This document shows positions 8,201 to 16,978 of a stretch of 64,000 bases of DNA, piece by piece. The notes beneath the pieces were generated by a model. That model saw nothing but the letters and a program-made list of their open reading frames with translations, was not told the DNA's origin and searched no databases. Both the position numbers and the translations under genes were made by a program. Each line of letters opens with the position of its first letter. The stretch's first letter is position 1. Source of the stretch: Halobacillus andaensis (GTDB lineage Bacteria; Bacillota; Bacilli; Bacillales; Halobacillaceae); assembly GCF_014636475.1 (NCBI RefSeq), contig NZ_BMEL01000001.1, forward strand, positions 434,001 to 498,000, given 5' to 3'.

Positions 8201-8229
8201 AGAACGAAGCACACGCTTTCGTTCTTTTT
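8201..8229 (+). terminator. Terminator of ypbH
   Basis: AGAACGAA pairs with TTTCGTTCT, eight-base loop, then TTTTT. Confidence 0.85.
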
Positions 8230-8308
8230 GTTTGATTAAATTAGAAGGCCGCTAAAGAACGTGTTAAAATAAGGTGAAACTTTGGAGTGAAGAATGGAGT
8301 GTTCATGC

Positions 8309-9244
8309 ATGAAAGTTGCAGTGTTATACGGGGGAGTCTCCGGTGAAAGAGAAGTATCTTTATCTACAGGTAAAGGAATTATTCAAGCTTTAAAAAATAA
8401 AGGCCATGAAGTAATAGGTATTGATTTTGATCCAAGTAAAATAGAACAACTTATTCATTTAAAGGTGGATCTAGTGTTTATTGGCCTGCACGGACGCTTT
8501 GGAGAAGATGGAAGAATTCAAGGGCTGCTAGACATGTTGGATATCCCATATGTCGGGTCAGGAGTACTTTCTTCTGCTTTAGCTATGGATAAAGCGAAAT
8601 CAAAACAAATCTTCGCTACGAATGATATCCCCACCGCTTTAAGCCAATCCTACCAAGTAAACAGATATGAGAACCGTTCAGTGATTGCTGCAGAAGTCAA
8701 AGCAAGCTTTACTACACCTTTTGTTGTTAAGCCGAATCAAGAAGGTTCTACATTAGGTTTGACGATCGTGAAAGAAGAGAGCCAAATTGATAAAGCTATA
8801 GAAATTGCGGCTGCTTCCGATACTGTTATCTTGGTAGAGGAATATGTAGGGGGCAGGGAAGTTACAGTGCCAGTAGTCGGTAAGCAAGGAGAAGAGACGG
8901 CATTGCCTGTGATCGAAATTATTCCAAAAAGTGATTACTATGATTTCGATTCAAAATACAAGCCTGGAGGCAGTGAACATATTGTTCCTGCTAAAGTTTC
9001 TGACGAACTGACAGAACAATTACAGAATTACGCCGTTCAGGCTCATCAATTGTTAGGATGCAGCGTGTATTCTCGAGTAGATTTTATTATTAATGAGAAT
9101 AATATACCTATTATATTAGAAGTAAATACATTGCCTGGCATGACACCTACGAGCCTTTTCCCTGATTCTGCTCAAGTCGTCGGTTTGAGCTACGATGACT
9201 TAGTTGAGCAATTTGTTACGTTATCTTTACCAAATAAAAGTTAA
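8309..9244 (+). CDS. ddl: D-alanine--D-alanine ligase, short form
   Basis: 311 aa from ATG 8309 (M-K-V-A-V-L-Y-G-G is the usual N terminus). An in-frame ATG at 8294 has an equally good GGAG site and would add five residues. ATP-grasp features are complete: G-L-H-G-x2-G-E-D-G, the K-P-N-Q-E-G-S-T-L-G loop, a Y-D-F-D-S-K-Y omega-loop with the Tyr typical of D-Ala-D-Ala rather than D-lactate specificity, and E-V-N-T-L-P-G-M-T near the end. It makes the peptidoglycan stem dipeptide. B. subtilis keeps a longer Ddl next to murF; this short E. coli DdlB-like version between ypbH and gudB may be a second copy. An extended -10 (TG at 8262, TAAAAT 8265-8270) suggests its own promoter. Confidence 0.93.
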   Translation: MKVAVLYGGVSGEREVSLSTGKGIIQALKNKGHEVIGIDFDPSKIEQLIHLKVDLVFIGLHGRFGEDGRIQGLLDMLDIPYVGSGVLSSALAMDKAKSKQIFATNDIPTALSQSYQVNRYENRSVIAAEVKASFTTPFVVKPNQEGSTLGLTIVKEESQIDKAIEIAAASDTVILVEEYVGGREVTVPVVGKQGEETALPVIEIIPKSDYYDFDSKYKPGGSEHIVPAKVSDELTEQLQNYAVQAHQLLGCSVYSRVDFIINENNIPIILEVNTLPGMTPTSLFPDSAQVVGLSYDDLVEQFVTLSLPNKS

Positions 9245-9248
9245 GGTT

Positions 9249-9319
9249 TGTAATCGCTTTCATTTCTTTTAAAAAAATAAGAGAGAAAGCTAGGCATAAC
9301 GGTAGGTTACGTGTATACT
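9249..9319 (+). promoter_or_regulatory. gudB promoter with upstream catabolite-responsive element (cre)
   Basis: TGTAATCGCTTTCA (9249-9262) fits the CcpA cre consensus with its central CG and flanking W bases. About 29 bases downstream is TAGGCA (9291-9296), a 17-base spacer and TATACT (9314-9319), a plausible sigma-A promoter. The cre is just after the ddl stop, so it could act on gudB from upstream or block read-through. Confidence 0.55.
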
Positions 9320-9370
9320 ATTGACTGAAAGAGCACCCTTAGCGAATGGTTTCACATAGGAGGTAAATCG

Positions 9371-10651
9371 ATGGTAGCCGATAAAGCTGACGTCAATGCA
9401 AATGATCAAAATGATAAGTTAGATGTTTTAAAATCCACACAAAAAGTAGTGAAAAAAGCCCTGGATAAATTGGGTTATCCTAATGAGGTCTATGACCTGC
9501 TGAAAGAACCTGTGAGAATGATGACGGTTAGAATTCCCGTTAGAATGGACGACGATTCTATAAAAATCTTTACCGGATTTAGAGCTCAGCATAATGATGC
9601 TGTTGGTCCTACTAAAGGGGGCGTACGGTTTCATCCGAACGTTTCTGAAAAGGAAGTAAAGGCATTATCTATTTGGATGAGCTTAAAAGCAGGAATTGTA
9701 GACTTGCCTTACGGTGGCGGAAAAGGCGGTATAGTGTGTGATCCAAGAGACATGTCTTTTAGAGAGTTAGAAGGGGTAAGTCGAGGCTACGTAAGAGCGA
9801 TTAGTCAGATTGTAGGCCCGACGAAAGATATACCGGCTCCTGATGTGTTTACAAATTCGCAAATTATGGCTTGGATGATGGATGAGTATAGTCGAATAGA
9901 TGAATTCAATAACCCAGGATTTATTACCGGAAAACCTTTAGTGTTAGGTGGTTCACATGGCCGTGAATCAGCAACGGCAAAAGGGGTAACGATTTGTATA
10001 GAAGAAGCGGCTAAAAAGAAAGGGATTCAAATCGAAGGTGCACGTGTTGTTGTACAGGGGTTCGGAAATGCAGGAAGCTTCTTAGCAAAGTTCATGCACG
10101 ATAAAGGGGCAAACGTAGTAGGCATTTCTGATGCTCATGGAGGATTACACGACCCTGATGGCTTAGATATTGATTACTTACTTGATCGAAGAGACAGCTT
10201 TGGTACGGTTACTAACCTGTTTAAGAATACAATTACAAATCAAGAGTTATTAGAACTCGATTGTGATATTTTAGTACCAGCAGCGATTGAAAACCAAATT
10301 ACTGAAGAAAACGCAGGCAAGATAAAAGCAGATATAGTAGTGGAAGCAGCAAATGGTCCTACTACTTTAGAGGCTACAAAGATTCTTTCTGATCGGGGTA
10401 TCTTACTTGTGCCAGATGTATTAGCATCAGCAGGCGGTGTTACGGTTTCTTACTTCGAATGGGTTCAAAATAACCAAGGATATTATTGGACGGAAGAAGA
10501 AGTGGAAGAGAAATTACACAAAGTAATTGTTAAAGGCTTTGATAATGTATTTAGAACAGCTGAAAACCGCAGAGTTGACATGAGGCTTGCCGCTTATATG
10601 GTGGGCGTGCGTAAAATGGCTGAAGCCTCCAGATTCAGAGGATGGATATAG
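9371..10651 (+). CDS. gudB: NAD-dependent glutamate dehydrogenase (GudB/RocG)
   Basis: 426 aa, hexameric GDH length. The catalytic region holds G-P-x-K-G-G-V-R and G-G-G-K-G-G-I with the reactive Lys; the dinucleotide fold shows G-F-G-N-A-G-S. It deaminates glutamate to 2-oxoglutarate. The segment V-S-E-x-E-V-K-A-L-S is intact, without the extra three residues that inactivate GudB in B. subtilis 168, so the enzyme should be active. Position between ypbH and ypdA identifies gudB. AGGAGG precedes the ATG. Confidence 0.96.
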   Translation: MVADKADVNANDQNDKLDVLKSTQKVVKKALDKLGYPNEVYDLLKEPVRMMTVRIPVRMDDDSIKIFTGFRAQHNDAVGPTKGGVRFHPNVSEKEVKALSIWMSLKAGIVDLPYGGGKGGIVCDPRDMSFRELEGVSRGYVRAISQIVGPTKDIPAPDVFTNSQIMAWMMDEYSRIDEFNNPGFITGKPLVLGGSHGRESATAKGVTICIEEAAKKKGIQIEGARVVVQGFGNAGSFLAKFMHDKGANVVGISDAHGGLHDPDGLDIDYLLDRRDSFGTVTNLFKNTITNQELLELDCDILVPAAIENQITEENAGKIKADIVVEAANGPTTLEATKILSDRGILLVPDVLASAGGVTVSYFEWVQNNQGYYWTEEEVEEKLHKVIVKGFDNVFRTAENRRVDMRLAAYMVGVRKMAEASRFRGWI

Positions 10652-10667
10652 GTTGATTCTAAAGTTT

Positions 10668-10702
10668 AAATCTCCTATCATTTATATGGTAGGAGATTTT
10701 TA
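10668..10702 (+). terminator. Terminator of gudB
   Basis: AAATCTCCTA pairs with TAGGAGATTT around a loop containing TCATTTATATGG, followed by T5. Confidence 0.88.
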
Positions 10703-10747
10703 CGTGTTAAACCTAAGTTTTGTTGGTAATAAAGAGGAGTGACAAAG

Positions 10748-11731
10748 GTGCAAGAAGAACAAGTCATCATCATTGGCGCCGGCCCTTGTGGGATGAGCGC
10801 AGCAATTGAATTAAAAAAATTAGGTATCGATGCTTTACTTATAGAAAAAGGGAATGTCGTAAATTCGATTTATCATTACCCAACCCATCAAACTTTTTTC
10901 AGTTCTAGTGAGAAACTAGAGATTGGGGAAATTCCGTTTATTACAGAACGACAAAAGCCTGTCAGAAATGAAGCGCTAGCTTATTACCGTGCTGTAGCTG
11001 AAAGAGAAACGTTACGAATCCACTCCTTTGAACAAGTAACAAATGTTACGAAAGAAGAAAATGGGTTTTATCTCAGGACCTTAAGAAACGATCACGCAGA
11101 TAAGCAGTACTATGCGAAGTATGTGATCGTAGCAACAGGCTATTATGACCAGCCAAATCCTTTAGGTGTAGAAGGTGAAGAATTAGAGAAAGTTATGCAC
11201 TACTTTAAAGAGGCTCACCCATATTTTAATAAAAATGTGGTCGTTGTCGGCGGGAAAAACTCTGCTGCTGATGCGACGTTAGAACTTGTAAAAGCAGGGG
11301 CAAACGTAACAGTGTTATACAGAGGAGAAGAATATTCAAAGAGTATAAAACCTTGGATTTTGCCTCAATTTGAGGCTTTAGTGAGAAAAGAAATCGTGGA
11401 TATGGAATTCTGTGCTCACATAAAGGAAATTACAGAGAACGAAGTTGTTTATACTTGTAAGGGCGAAGAAAAACGAATTAGTAATGATTTCGTTTTTGCG
11501 ATGACTGGTTACCGTCCTAATCACCAGTTTTTAACCTCGATGGGTGTGGATATGGATGAGAAGACAGGTCGTCCAACATTTGATGAGGACACAATGGAAA
11601 CGAATATCAATGATATTTATATCGCTGGGGTTATTGCAGCAGGGTATAATAATAATGAAATATTTATTGAAAATGGCCGGTTCCACGGAGCACAGATTGC
11701 CCGCTCCATTTGTGATAAAGAAGAAGATTGA
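10748..11731 (+). CDS. ypdA: YpdA, bacillithiol disulfide reductase family flavoprotein
   Basis: 327 aa from GTG 10748, eight bases after GAGGAG; GTG 10739 overlaps that site. FAD-binding G-A-G-P-C-G-M-S is at the N terminus and a second NAD(P)H fold has G-G-K-N-S-A-A. Conserved S-S-S-E-K-L-E-I-G and G-Y-Y-D blocks match YpdA/Bdr. The family reduces oxidised bacillithiol with NADPH. It agrees with bshA further along, so the strain should make bacillithiol. Confidence 0.94.
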   Translation: MQEEQVIIIGAGPCGMSAAIELKKLGIDALLIEKGNVVNSIYHYPTHQTFFSSSEKLEIGEIPFITERQKPVRNEALAYYRAVAERETLRIHSFEQVTNVTKEENGFYLRTLRNDHADKQYYAKYVIVATGYYDQPNPLGVEGEELEKVMHYFKEAHPYFNKNVVVVGGKNSAADATLELVKAGANVTVLYRGEEYSKSIKPWILPQFEALVRKEIVDMEFCAHIKEITENEVVYTCKGEEKRISNDFVFAMTGYRPNHQFLTSMGVDMDEKTGRPTFDEDTMETNINDIYIAGVIAAGYNNNEIFIENGRFHGAQIARSICDKEED

Positions 11732-11732
11732 C

Positions 11733-11768
11733 CACGGAAAGCGAAGTATTTTGACGGAGCAATGGTAA
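11733..11768 (+). repeat. Small remnant of the intergenic repeat family
   Basis: CGGAAAGCGAAGTATTTTGACGG just after ypdA resembles the end sequence of the larger intergenic repeats at 25.3 kb and 15.9 kb and similar Bacillaceae repeats. The match is short. Confidence 0.35.
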
Positions 11769-11790
11769 ACTCCTTTTTTGGCACATAAAT

Positions 11791-11830
11791 AATCCGAACT
11801 GATTTCAATAAAATCGTTCGGATTATTTTT
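11791..11830. terminator. Terminator between ypdA and ansA
   Basis: AATCCGAAC pairs with GTTCGGATT, with inner pairing GATTT/AAATC, then ATTTTT. Genes converge here, so it may serve both strands. Confidence 0.75.
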
Positions 11831-11861
11831 ATGCCTTATTCAGTTTTGTCCCAGCCTCTTC

Positions 11862-12833
11862 TTAATAACCAAACATAGGGGTTAATTCTAATGGGTTATT
11901 CGTCATCTCTAAAGCAACCATTAATTTAATCCTTGCTTTAGGACCTGTTAAGCCATTGGCAAAAATGACCCCCAATTCTCTAAGATTGCGTCCTCCCCCT
12001 TCGTAACTATAAGTATCTTGGACGATGCCTTGATAACATCTGGAAACGAGAACGACTGGGAGGCCTTTTTGAATGGTCTCTTTAATGGCCGGCACTGTTT
12101 CTGGAGGAAGATTTCCTTGCCCCAAGGCTTCAATAACCATTCCATTGGCGCCGCTCTCTCGTGCGGCTTCAATAATAGACCCATCCATGCCAGCGTAAGC
12201 TTTAATAAGTACAACTTTTTTTGTAAGCTGCTGAATAGGGTAAGAATCGTGACTTGTTGATTTATGATGAAAGAAGACGTCATTTTTAGTCGTAATGCCA
12301 ATAGGGCCATATTGTGGACTTTGGAACGTTGCTACATTACTTGTCGATGTTTTCGTTACATTACGTGACGTATGAATTTCATCATTCATGACGACGAGTA
12401 CCCCTTTATCTTGAGCTTCATCACAACTTGCTACTTTTATCGCACTTAATAAATTGTAAAGGCCATCTGAACCAATTTCATTACTTGACCTCATAGCCCC
12501 CGTTACAATAACCGGCTTTCTTGTTTGTAAAAATAGATCTAAAAAATAAGCCGTTTCTTCTAAAGTATCTGTTCCATGAGTGACGACGATTCCGTCATAA
12601 TGTTGAACAGCTAATTTTTCATGAATGAATTGCCCTAGTTCTAACATATGATCCGGGCGGATATGAGGGGAAGGTAAATAAAATAGGATTTCATCTTCAA
12701 CTTCTGTACTTCCGCTTAAAAATGAAGTGATCTCTTGGAGGGGATGTTGCTCGCCTGTGTTTACTTCACCTGTCTCTTTATTCTCTTTCATAGAAATTGT
12801 TCCGCCGGTATGTATAACTAAAATTGTTTTCAT
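11862..12833 (-). CDS. ansA: L-asparaginase, type I
   Basis: 323 aa. Both catalytic Thr motifs are present: T-G-G-T-I-S near residue 10 and H-G-T-D-T-L-E-E-T near residue 85. There is no signal peptide, so this is the cytoplasmic form that converts asparagine to aspartate and ammonia. Downstream motif G-A-M-R-S is typical. It has its own transcription unit facing ypdA, with AGGAGG before the ATG. Confidence 0.95.
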   Translation of the reverse strand: MKTILVIHTGGTISMKENKETGEVNTGEQHPLQEITSFLSGSTEVEDEILFYLPSPHIRPDHMLELGQFIHEKLAVQHYDGIVVTHGTDTLEETAYFLDLFLQTRKPVIVTGAMRSSNEIGSDGLYNLLSAIKVASCDEAQDKGVLVVMNDEIHTSRNVTKTSTSNVATFQSPQYGPIGITTKNDVFFHHKSTSHDSYPIQQLTKKVVLIKAYAGMDGSIIEAARESGANGMVIEALGQGNLPPETVPAIKETIQKGLPVVLVSRCYQGIVQDTYSYEGGGRNLRELGVIFANGLTGPKARIKLMVALEMTNNPLELTPMFGY

Positions 12834-12923
12834 AAGAACCTCCTGCTAGTTCAAATATTCCTTTTCTTACCTTTACATGATACGATGAAATTCAGCGGAA
12901 GGAAAGAGAAGGGGAGATGACAA

Positions 12924-13589
12924 TTGGCAATTTTAACAGCAGCTGTCGCACCGGCCGTGGCACTGATGACTTTTATTTATTTAAGTAAACGAATTGAATT
13001 AGAACCTCTTCCCCTAATTATAAAAATGTTTATTTTAGGAGCTATTCTAGTCTTCCCGCTTATGTTTATTCAGTACGCTTTTGAAAGCGAAGGAATATTC
13101 CAGTCGCCTATAATGAGGTCTTTTATTTTAGCAGGATTATTAGAAGAGTTCTTTAAATGGTTTTTCTTTCTGTTTGTAGCCTATCGGCACGCTGATTTTG
13201 ACCATCATTATGACGGCATTATTTATGGAGTGGCTATAAGTTTAGGCTTTGCTACATTAGAAAATATTATTTATCTATTTGCTAATGGAATAGAAATTGC
13301 TCTCCTCAGAGCTGTTTTCCCTGTTTCTTCTCATGCATTATTTGGATTGTTAATGGGTTTTTACATGGGTAAAGCAAAATTTTCATTACGTTATACGCGA
13401 CTTTCGATTTCTTTAGCACTAATTATTCCTGTTCTCTTACATAGTTTATATGATTACTTTATCGTAAGTTCTATTTGGTTATATTTGATTATTCCTTTCA
13501 TGATTTTTTTATGGTTAATAGGCGTTCGCAAAATTAACCTTGCTAATAAGCATCATGATAATCTTTTATCTCCGGATCCTGATCATTAG
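12924..13589 (+). CDS. prsW: PrsW family intramembrane metalloprotease
   Basis: 221 aa with about seven or eight membrane helices. It starts at TTG 12924 after AAGGGGAGA; the nearby ATG at 12917 is in another frame. Active-site signatures are L-L-E-E-F-F-K-W and a later A-T-L-E-N-I-I-Y with a conserved H in S-S-H-A-L-F-G. In B. subtilis PrsW makes the first cut of anti-sigma factor RsiW, activating sigma-W under envelope stress. Position between ypdA and sleB matches B. subtilis ypdC, apart from the inserted ansA. Confidence 0.92.
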   Translation: MAILTAAVAPAVALMTFIYLSKRIELEPLPLIIKMFILGAILVFPLMFIQYAFESEGIFQSPIMRSFILAGLLEEFFKWFFFLFVAYRHADFDHHYDGIIYGVAISLGFATLENIIYLFANGIEIALLRAVFPVSSHALFGLLMGFYMGKAKFSLRYTRLSISLALIIPVLLHSLYDYFIVSSIWLYLIIPFMIFLWLIGVRKINLANKHHDNLLSPDPDH

Positions 13590-13614
13590 CTGCCTCCTTG
13601 AGGCGGCTTTTTTA
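13588..13614 (+). terminator. Terminator of prsW
   Basis: GCTGCCTC pairs with GAGGCGGC (one G-T pair) around CTT, then T6. Confidence 0.85.
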
Positions 13615-13690
13615 TTTGCTTATGTATATTGTTCTCTATTTGTACAAAACTACCTCTATAAATAAAAGATGGGTCAGGGGTGTAAATGAG

Positions 13691-14482
13691 ATGGCTAGGA
13701 AGAAAACTGTAATGTTTGCTTTATTGTTCACGCTTCTAATATTACCTGTGCCTGAAATGAATCATAGTGGTAAGATTCATGCTTTCACAAATCAGGTAAT
13801 ACAGCAAGGGGCAGTTGGTCAAGATGTTATAGAATTGCAGGCGAGGTTAAAACATCTAGGGTTTTACAGCAAAGATGTAGATGGTGTATTTGGATGGAGT
13901 ACCTACTGGGCAGTAAGAAATTTTCAATATGAATTTGGAATGGAGATCGATGGCTTAGTAGGACCAGAAATGAAAAATAAATTAGTTAAAGCTTCAAAAG
14001 GTTATGAACAGTACTTACCCTCAGGAGACGGTCAGACCAACAAGCAAGGTCAGGCTCAAGGCGGTGGCGGGGGTGGACAGCAGAGCACACCTTCAGAACC
14101 AACGGCTGTGAATGTACCAGGAGGTTACTCTCAAAACGATATTAAGTTAATGGCGAACGCTGTTTATGGCGAGGCACGCGGAGAACCTTACGAGGGTCAG
14201 GTAGCCGTAGCGGCAGTTATCCTAAATCGTTTAGATAGTGCCACGTTCCCTAATACAATCTCAGGTGTCATCTTTGAACCTAGAGCATTTACAGCGGTGG
14301 CTGATGGGCAGATTTGGCTGACTCCAAATGATACAGCGGAAAAAGCGGTAATTGATGCGATTAATGGGTGGGACCCTTCAGGGAATGCAACCTATTACTT
14401 CAACCCAAATACAGCCACTTCCGGTTGGATTTGGTCTAGGCCGCAAATTAAGCAAATTGGAAAGCATATCTTTTGTAAATAG
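13691..14482 (+). CDS. sleB: Spore cortex-lytic enzyme SleB
   Basis: 263 aa from ATG 13691, ten bases after AGGGG; earlier in-frame codons lie before any site. A signal peptide (about 1-35) leads to a peptidoglycan-binding domain (about 40-95, with G-x-x-G-x-D-V-x-x-L-Q) and a Gly/Gln-rich linker. The C-terminal hydrolase-2 domain (about 150-263) has G-E-A-R-G-E-P with the catalytic Glu. It is a lytic transglycosylase that cuts cortex muramic-lactam peptidoglycan during germination. Coupled to ypeB. A forespore sigma-G promoter is expected in 13615-13680, but I could not find a convincing one. Confidence 0.95.
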   Translation: MARKKTVMFALLFTLLILPVPEMNHSGKIHAFTNQVIQQGAVGQDVIELQARLKHLGFYSKDVDGVFGWSTYWAVRNFQYEFGMEIDGLVGPEMKNKLVKASKGYEQYLPSGDGQTNKQGQAQGGGGGGQQSTPSEPTAVNVPGGYSQNDIKLMANAVYGEARGEPYEGQVAVAAVILNRLDSATFPNTISGVIFEPRAFTAVADGQIWLTPNDTAEKAVIDAINGWDPSGNATYYFNPNTATSGWIWSRPQIKQIGKHIFCK

Positions 14483-14493
14483 GAGGTGGAGTG

Positions 14494-15837
14494 ATGTTTC
14501 GCTGGATTACGATTTCATTATTGACACTTTTAGTTGTTGGAGTCGCGGTGTTTGCGTATAAAGAGCATCAGGATAAAAATGCGATACTTATCCAAGCAGA
14601 AAATAGTTATCAGCGCGCTTTTCATGAATTAACTTCTGATGTGGATACTCTCCATGATAAAATTGGAGCAACTCTTGCTATGAATACACGGAAACAGCTT
14701 TCTCCTCAAATGGCAGAGATTTGGAGGATTACATCTGAAGCAAGCTCTGATGTTGGACAGTTACCTTTAACACTGCTTCCATTTAATAAGACGGAAGAAT
14801 TCTTATTTGATATTGGTGATTTTGCTTATAATACGGCGATTAGAGATTTAGATAAAGAACCTTTATCTGAAGAAGAAATTGCCGGGTTAGAAGAATTATA
14901 TAAGCAATCGGGTGACATTAAAAATGAACTTAGAAAAGTTCAGAATATGGTTTTAAAAGATAACCTAAGGTGGATGGATGTAGAACTTGCATTAGCAACT
15001 AATGATGAAACTGGAGATAACACGATTATTAACGGGTTTAAAACGGTAGAGAAGTCAATGGATGGTTTTCAGCAGACGAATATGGAGACAGGTATATCTT
15101 CTAGACCTGATGAGAAAGATCTTTCTCATTTAAAAGGGGAAAAGATTAATAAAGATAAAGCCATCCAGATTGCTCAAGAGTGGTTCGGCGAAGTTGAACC
15201 TTCTGAGTTTACGATTACCGACTCTGGTAAGGGAGCTGACATACCGACTGTAACTGCTTCTTTTCATAAAGATAAGAGAAACGGATACATGGACATGTCT
15301 AAGCAAGGTGGATATCCTTTAACCATCATGGTAGCAAGAGATGTAGAAGAGACGAAGATTAGTTTAAATGAAGCTTCCAATAAAGCTAAAGAATATGTGG
15401 ATAAACTTGAACTAAAAGACATGGAACTGATCGAAAGCAGTCAATATGATAATGTAGGTGTCTTTAGATATGTGTATACGGAGGACGATATTCGCTATTA
15501 TCCAAGCACTGTCCAAGTGAAAGTGGCTTTAGATAATGGGGAAATGCTAGGGCTGGATGCGCTTCAGTATTATAGCCGTCCAAACGAATCCATTAATCAA
15601 GAGCCTAGTTTGTCGGAAGAAGAAGCGAAAGAGATGATTAATCCTAATCTGGAAGTTCAAGAGAATTATTTGGCAGTTATAGAAAATGATGCTCAAGAGC
15701 TTGTTCTATGCTATGAATTTTTAACGACTAAAGATGACGAAACCTATCGGATATTTATAAATGCCGATAATGGAGAAGAAGAAAAAGTAGAGACGTTAAA
15801 CACCAGTGAGGAAAAGTTTACTACAGACATATCTTAA
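14494..15837 (+). CDS. ypeB: Germination protein YpeB
   Basis: 447 aa from ATG 14494, with AGGAGGTGG at 14481-14489 just after the sleB stop. One N-terminal membrane anchor (about 3-20), a helical domain, and a C-terminal half (about 205-440) of PepSY/YPEB-type repeats. YpeB is needed for SleB to accumulate in the spore and each stabilises the other. The operon ends in a strong terminator. Confidence 0.95.
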   Translation: MFRWITISLLTLLVVGVAVFAYKEHQDKNAILIQAENSYQRAFHELTSDVDTLHDKIGATLAMNTRKQLSPQMAEIWRITSEASSDVGQLPLTLLPFNKTEEFLFDIGDFAYNTAIRDLDKEPLSEEEIAGLEELYKQSGDIKNELRKVQNMVLKDNLRWMDVELALATNDETGDNTIINGFKTVEKSMDGFQQTNMETGISSRPDEKDLSHLKGEKINKDKAIQIAQEWFGEVEPSEFTITDSGKGADIPTVTASFHKDKRNGYMDMSKQGGYPLTIMVARDVEETKISLNEASNKAKEYVDKLELKDMELIESSQYDNVGVFRYVYTEDDIRYYPSTVQVKVALDNGEMLGLDALQYYSRPNESINQEPSLSEEEAKEMINPNLEVQENYLAVIENDAQELVLCYEFLTTKDDETYRIFINADNGEEEKVETLNTSEEKFTTDIS

Positions 15838-15864
15838 AAAAGCTGCTTTTCGCAGCTTTTTTTG
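15835..15864 (+). terminator. Terminator of sleB-ypeB
   Basis: AAAAAAGCTGC, loop TTTTC, GCAGCTTTTTTT. Confidence 0.92.
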
Positions 15865-15914
15865 TTTGTTGAGAAACCTTAATTTCTCGACAAGAATTTT
15901 TAACTCATGGTTAA

Positions 15915-16072
15915 AGAGTTTAAAAATGAGAGGTACATGTGCAGTACAGGGTAATAGAAGCGACACCCTTTCCGTCATGCCCAGCGGAAAGCTATAGTTT
16001 GTCCTGTTCCTTTGTCCTAGACAAAAAGAGGGAACCGTGTGAAACCAAGTTTACATCCGATCAAGTTTATTG
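15915..16072 (+). repeat. Intergenic repeat, copy A (right-hand part)
   Basis: This fills most of a 300-base gene-free stretch after ypeB. It aligns with 25700-25835: both run ATGAGAGG … CTTTCCGTCA … GCGGAAAGCT … CCTGTTCCTT … AGGGA-CCG-GTGA-ACCA … ACATCC. The CTTTCCG/CGGAAAG arms make an inverted repeat. No long open frame follows the similarity. Copy A lacks the left two-thirds of the 25.3-kb copy. Confidence 0.7.
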
Positions 16073-16151
16073 AATCGAAAGTTCTATGCTTTTCTTACTA
16101 TTATTTTTTTGAGATAATTGAAATAAAAGTGTGAAGGAAAGAGGGGAAACC

Positions 16152-16814
16152 ATGTTAAAAGTGGGAACATCAATCACCCTGGAATTGCTTGCTGATAAAC
16201 AAGAAGATATAGAAAAGTTTAAGTGCAGGCTGGTCGATCATTCAGAAGAGCACATCTTTATTGATTATCCTGTGAAACTTATTACCCAGAAAACCGCTTT
16301 TTTCTTTGAAGGTACTCAGTTTCAAGCTAGTTTTTTAGGGGAGGACGGGTCCGTCTATTGGTTTGAAACAGAAGTGCTCGGTCGTCTAAAGAAAAATATA
16401 CCTGTTCTAATGCTTAGTTTTCCGGGGAATGCCGCACTGGTTAGAGTTCAAAGAAGGCAGTATGTAAGAATCGATACAGCAATTGATGTGGCGGCCAAGG
16501 GAAAGGAAGGTCCAGTACAGTTTACTACGGTAACCAGTGATCTTAGTGGAGGCGGCATGGCGATTTATGAGCCAAACGGTACTTCATTACCAACTAATCA
16601 ATTATTTGATTTTACGCTTGTCCTGCCTATGAATGATGGAGAGTACCATTATATAGATGTCCTTGGGTCTGTTGTAAGATCGTCATCCAAGAAAGGGAGT
16701 CATCTCACGGCTGCTTCGGTAGAATTTGTGGAACTTAATGAAAAGCATCGTCAACTTATCATTCAATATTGTTTTGAGCAGCAAATGCAAATGCGTAAAA
16801 GAAAAAGACTATAG
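16152..16814 (+). CDS. ypfA: PilZ-domain flagellar clutch YpfA/MotI
   Basis: 220 aa from ATG 16152 after AGAGGGG. An N-terminal YcgR-N-like beta domain (about 1-90) is followed by a C-terminal PilZ domain (about 95-215). It has the two cyclic-di-GMP motifs R-R-Q-Y-V-R (RxxxR type) and D-L-S-G-G-G (D/NxSxxG). In B. subtilis the c-di-GMP-bound protein disengages MotA and stops flagella. It lies upstream of cmk as in B. subtilis. Confidence 0.93.
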   Translation: MLKVGTSITLELLADKQEDIEKFKCRLVDHSEEHIFIDYPVKLITQKTAFFFEGTQFQASFLGEDGSVYWFETEVLGRLKKNIPVLMLSFPGNAALVRVQRRQYVRIDTAIDVAAKGKEGPVQFTTVTSDLSGGGMAIYEPNGTSLPTNQLFDFTLVLPMNDGEYHYIDVLGSVVRSSSKKGSHLTAASVEFVELNEKHRQLIIQYCFEQQMQMRKRKRL

Positions 16815-16978
16815 CGATTTGTATAGATATTGATTAGCTTTTTATGTTATTCTTTACGAGTATATTATAGAAAACGGTGTACATAAATACGACAATTTTA
16901 GAGGTCGGAAACCAAACGCGCTTTCTTATTAAATGGTGCGTTTTCGTATGTAGCATTGTAAATATTGGAGGAAGAAAG

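Noticed and set aside
13623-13652. TGTATA … CAAAACTA as sigma-G promoter of sleB
   Set aside because: The -10 does not match CATnnTA well; a real promoter is expected but I could not place it.
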